A DNA stretch of 12,944 bases. It comes from Tissierella_B sp964485455 (GTDB lineage Bacteria > Bacillota > Clostridia > Tissierellales > Tissierellaceae). The stretch covers positions 1 to 12,944 of the forward strand of contig CAZAJU010000058.1 in the NCBI GenBank assembly GCA_964485455.1, given 5' to 3'. The notes under the pieces were generated by a model. That model saw only the letters and a list, made by a program, of their open reading frames with translations, ran no database searches and was not told the DNA's origin. This document shows, one piece after another, positions 12,415 to 12,944 of this stretch. The stretch's first letter is position 1, and every line of letters begins with the position of its first letter. Made by a program: the position numbers and the translations under genes.

Positions 12415-12885
12415 GTGCCAAGAAAAGGACATATATCCAAAAGAGAAATTATGCCAGATCCAATTTACAATGATCTAATAGTAACAAAACTAATCAATAA
12501 AATCATGCTTGATGGAAAAAAAGGAATTGCTGAAAATATAGTTTATGGAGCATTTGACTATGTTGCAGAAAAGACTGGTGAAGATCCACTAGAGGTATTC
12601 TACAAAGCTATAAACAATATCATGCCAGTTCTAGAAGTTAAAGCTAGACGTATAGGTGGAGCAACTTACCAGGTTCCGATAGAAGTTAGACCAGATAGAA
12701 GAGAAACATTAGGACTTAGATGGTTAGTTAACTACTCTAGAAGTAGAGGAGAAAAAACTATGGTTGAAAAATTAGCAAAGGAATTAATGGATGCTGCTAA
12801 TGGTTTAGGTTCAAGTGTTAAAAAGAGAGAAGATACACATAAAATGGCTGAGGCAAATAAGGCTTTTGCTCACTACAGATTCTAA
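12415..12885 (+). CDS. rpsG: 30S ribosomal protein S7
   Basis: 156 residues from GTG 12415, the standard length for S7. S7 is a primary 16S rRNA binder that nucleates assembly of the small-subunit head. The start MPRKGHISKREIMPDPIYND matches the family, and AAGGAGGG (12400-12407) is at a good distance. An in-frame ATG at 12343 would add 24 residues with no homology and is rejected. Conserved blocks include VTKLINKIMLDGKKGIAE, LEVKARRIGGATYQVPIEV, RRETLGLRWLV and the end KMAEANKAFAHYRF. No terminator is visible in the 59 bases after it, consistent with fusA following in the same transcript. Confidence 0.97.
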   Translation: MPRKGHISKREIMPDPIYNDLIVTKLINKIMLDGKKGIAENIVYGAFDYVAEKTGEDPLEVFYKAINNIMPVLEVKARRIGGATYQVPIEVRPDRRETLGLRWLVNYSRSRGEKTMVEKLAKELMDAANGLGSSVKKREDTHKMAEANKAFAHYRF

Positions 12886-12944
12886 TTTTTTTAACTTAGT
12901 AGTGATTTATTGGTTATTAATGTGTGGTGACTTAGAAACAAAAA

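Overview
The window is a stretch of core chromosome from a low-GC, AT-rich Firmicute, most likely of class Clostridia. The gene order tuf-rpmG-secE-nusG-rplK-rplA-rplJ-rplL-rpoB-rpoC-L7Ae-like-rpsL-rpsG supports this, as do an elongation factor Tu gene directly before rpmG, strong AGGAGG-type ribosome binding sites, a preference for A/T in the third codon position, and five GTG or TTG starts. All genes lie on the + strand. I see no mobile element, CRISPR array, tRNA or rRNA gene, and no new defence or metabolic system.

Layout: the 3' end of tuf (1-95) is followed by a terminator and a gap holding a repeat-like motif and a promoter. Next come rpmG (352-501), secE (600-815), nusG (852-1403), rplK (1493-1918) and rplA (1968-2666). 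A promoter beginning right after the rplA stop codon and an L10-type leader RNA precede rplJ (2846-3373) and rplL (3419-3802). A strong terminator closes that unit. A 405-base gap then holds a repeat-like hairpin, a new promoter and two leader hairpins before rpoB (4208-7933). rpoC (7982-11504) follows, and a promoter overlapping its stop codon leads into the L7Ae-like gene (11608-11850), rpsL (11869-12291) and rpsG (12415-12885). fusA would be expected next but is outside the window.

The genes make parts of the transcription and translation machinery: RNA polymerase beta and beta', NusG, the SecE translocon subunit, the ribosomal L1 stalk, the L11/L10/L7-L12 stalk base, and S12 and S7 of the small subunit. 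Regulation seems to work through feedback on mRNA. Two copies of a hairpin resembling the L1-binding site of 23S rRNA sit before rplK and rplA, and an L10 leader precedes rplJ. Four promoters share one design: TTGACA, 17 bases, and a -10 box with a TGn extension.

The most striking point is that rpoC is broken. Eleven bases are missing inside the universally conserved active-site motif NADFDGD, where a repeated GATGGCG can be inferred. The deletion removes the third catalytic aspartate and shifts the frame. Since rpoC is essential, this is either a sequence or assembly error or a lethal allele, and it needs checking against reads.
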